A DNA stretch of 64,000 nt, from assembly GCF_045287255.1 (NCBI RefSeq), contig NZ_CP137142.1, positions 2,232,001 to 2,296,000 of the forward strand. The letters run 5' to 3'. Made by a program: the position numbers and the translations under genes. How positions within the stretch are numbered: position 1 is the stretch's first letter; every line of letters starts with the position of its first letter. Below are positions 62,653 through 64,000 of the stretch, piece by piece. This DNA comes from Henriciella sp045287255. Lineage in GTDB: Bacteria; Pseudomonadota; Alphaproteobacteria; Caulobacterales; Hyphomonadaceae. The notes below the pieces were generated by a model. That model saw nothing but the letters and a program-made list of their open reading frames with translations. It made no database searches and was not told the origin of the DNA.

Positions 62653-64000
62653 CCGCACCAAGACACGTCCCCTCAGTCTCGGTTACCTACAAGCGCACGG
62701 GCGCGACAGCGAAGTCGAACGAGCTTGGCATGCGCCCGATGCAAGAGCGCGCCTATGAGCGGCGCGGTGAGCAATACCTGCTGATTAAGTCGCCGCCGGC
62801 GTCGGGAAAGAGCCGGGCGCTCATGTTCATTGCTTTGGATAAGTTGGCGAACCAAGAGCTGTCACAGGCGATTATCGTGGTGCCCGAACGCTCCATCGGC
62901 GCGAGCTTTAACAATGAACCGCTCACCAAATGGGGCTTCTGGGCGGATTGGGAGGTTAAGCCGCAATGGAACCTCTGCAACGCGCCTGGCGCTGATGAAA
63001 TCCGTGTCGCTAGATCCAAGGTGAAAGCGGTTGGTGAGTTTTTGGCACGCGGCGATCCGGTTCTGGTCTGCACTCACGCAACCTTCCGTTTTGCAGTCGA
63101 AGAACTTGGGATCGAGGCCTTCGATAACCGCCTGATCGCCGTGGATGAATTCCATCACGTCTCCGCCGATGATGACAATGTTCTTGGCTCGCAGTTGAAG
63201 GCGTTCATTGCGCGCGACAAGGTTCACCTCGTGGCCATGACAGGCTCATACTTTCGCGGCGATGCGGTACCTGTCCTCCTGCCGGAAGACGAGGCCCGCT
63301 TTGCCACGGTGACCTACACCTATTACGAGCAGCTAAATGGCTACGAGCATTTGAAAGCGCTCGATATCGGCTATTTCTTCTACAATGGTCCCTATGTGGA
63401 TGACATTGCTCAGGTGCTCGACCCGGACCAGAAGACCATTGTCCATATCCCGAACGTCAATTCCCGCGAAAGCACGCAGCGCGGCAAGACCACTGAAGTC
63501 AGCGAAATCATGGATGCATTGGGTGACTGGCAGGGCAAAGACCCAGCGACGGGGTTCGATCTGGTGCGCCGCCCAGACGGGCGCGTGTTGAAAATTGCCG
63601 ATCTTGTAGATGATGGTCCTGAGCGACATTCACTGGTCGTCGCGGCGCTGAAAGACCCCGCGCAGAAGAACAATCGCGACCATGTCGACATTATCATCGC
63701 CCTCGGTATGGCCAAGGAAGGCTTTGACTGGATCTGGTGCGAGCACGCCCTAACGGTCGGCTATCGCTCCAGCCTCACCGAAATCATCCAGATCATCGGA
63801 CGCGCCACACGAGATGCACCCGGAAAGGAGCGTGCGCGCTTCACCAATCTCATCGCTGAGCCTGACGCGTCCGAAGACAAGGTTACCGAGGCCGTCAATG
63901 ACACGCTGAAGGCCATCGCCGCCAGCTTGCTCATGGAGCAGGTGCTCGCGCCGAAATTCAATTTCGTCCCCAAGGGCAATGGCGAAGACACCGACTTCGA
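62649..64000 (+). CDS. DEAD/DEAH-type helicase of the methyltransferase locus (cut by window edge)
   Basis: The first 450 residues of a superfamily 2 helicase; the gene runs off the right edge. Walker A is S48-P-P-A-S-G-K54-S, motif II is A-V-D166-E-F-H-H, and motif VI is IIGRATRDAPG near residue 380. An ATGA overlap with the previous gene fixes the start. With the methyltransferase it recalls YeeA-YeeB type restriction/defence loci. A nuclease domain or gene may lie beyond the edge. Confidence 0.88.
   Translation, partial: MTAPRHVPSVSVTYKRTGATAKSNELGMRPMQERAYERRGEQYLLIKSPPASGKSRALMFIALDKLANQELSQAIIVVPERSIGASFNNEPLTKWGFWADWEVKPQWNLCNAPGADEIRVARSKVKAVGEFLARGDPVLVCTHATFRFAVEELGIEAFDNRLIAVDEFHHVSADDDNVLGSQLKAFIARDKVHLVAMTGSYFRGDAVPVLLPEDEARFATVTYTYYEQLNGYEHLKALDIGYFFYNGPYVDDIAQVLDPDQKTIVHIPNVNSRESTQRGKTTEVSEIMDALGDWQGKDPATGFDLVRRPDGRVLKIADLVDDGPERHSLVVAALKDPAQKNNRDHVDIIIALGMAKEGFDWIWCEHALTVGYRSSLTEIIQIIGRATRDAPGKERARFTNLIAEPDASEDKVTEAVNDTLKAIAASLLMEQVLAPKFNFVPKGNGEDTDF

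Noticed and set aside
26525..64000. A second att site (attR) within the window
   Set aside because: I looked for a repeat of the tRNA-Asp 3' end on the plus strand and found none, so the right end must be outside.
1..64000. CRISPR arrays, rRNA genes and insertion-sequence transposases
   Set aside because: No regularly spaced repeats, no rRNA-like stretches and no transposase-like protein were seen.

Overview
The window is chromosomal DNA of a marine-type alphaproteobacterium. Several signs suggest the Hyphomonadaceae/Maricaulales side of the class: GTTC-N7-GTTC LexA and CtrA-like sites, a cysteine-poor alphaproteobacterial DksA, a divergent FliM and the imuA-imuB-dnaE2 mutasome. This placement is inferred from gene content, not from a phylogeny.

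Positions 1 to 26480 look like core genome. They hold glnD (partial), proA, nadD, a short asparaginase-domain protein and an ABC1 kinase. Next come nrdB and nrdA, 2.5 kb apart on the same strand and each preceded by paired NrdR-type boxes. An LpxR-like lipid A deacylase operon lies between them. A glycosyltransferase with two small membrane proteins follows, then the glycolytic operon gap-pgk-fda with a good terminator. The rest of this part holds two small zinc-ribbon genes, thiE, efp, an inositol monophosphatase, eno, terC, a FliM-like motor gene, dksA and an AsmA protein.

At 26481 to 26557 lies tRNA-Asp(GTC), followed directly by a tyrosine recombinase. From there to the right edge the content is that of an integrative and conjugative element (ICE) whose right end is outside the window. 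Its modules, left to right, are: integrase; an AraC / DUF3703-propeller / YeiH / MBL cargo cassette; a two-gene candidate defence locus (a 1012-residue protein with an N-terminal RelA/SpoT-type synthetase domain, then an 1171-residue NACHT NTPase with an N-terminal nuclease-like domain); the SOS mutasome imuA-imuB-dnaE2 with a LexA box on its promoter; a SRAP protein; the trbBCDEJLFGI mating-pair genes with DUF2274 and DUF736; a DUF6499/DUF2285 gene; a HipA-like kinase with a HIRAN protein; and an MmeI/YeeA-like DNA methyltransferase, two related small proteins and a helicase cut by the window edge. No relaxase or traG/virD4 gene is visible, so the transfer module is incomplete within the window.

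The strongest candidates for something new are the RelA/SpoT-domain plus NACHT pair, the HipA-like/HIRAN pair, and the methyltransferase system. In the last, the target-recognition part of the methyltransferase looks swapped and the two small genes look like a duplication.
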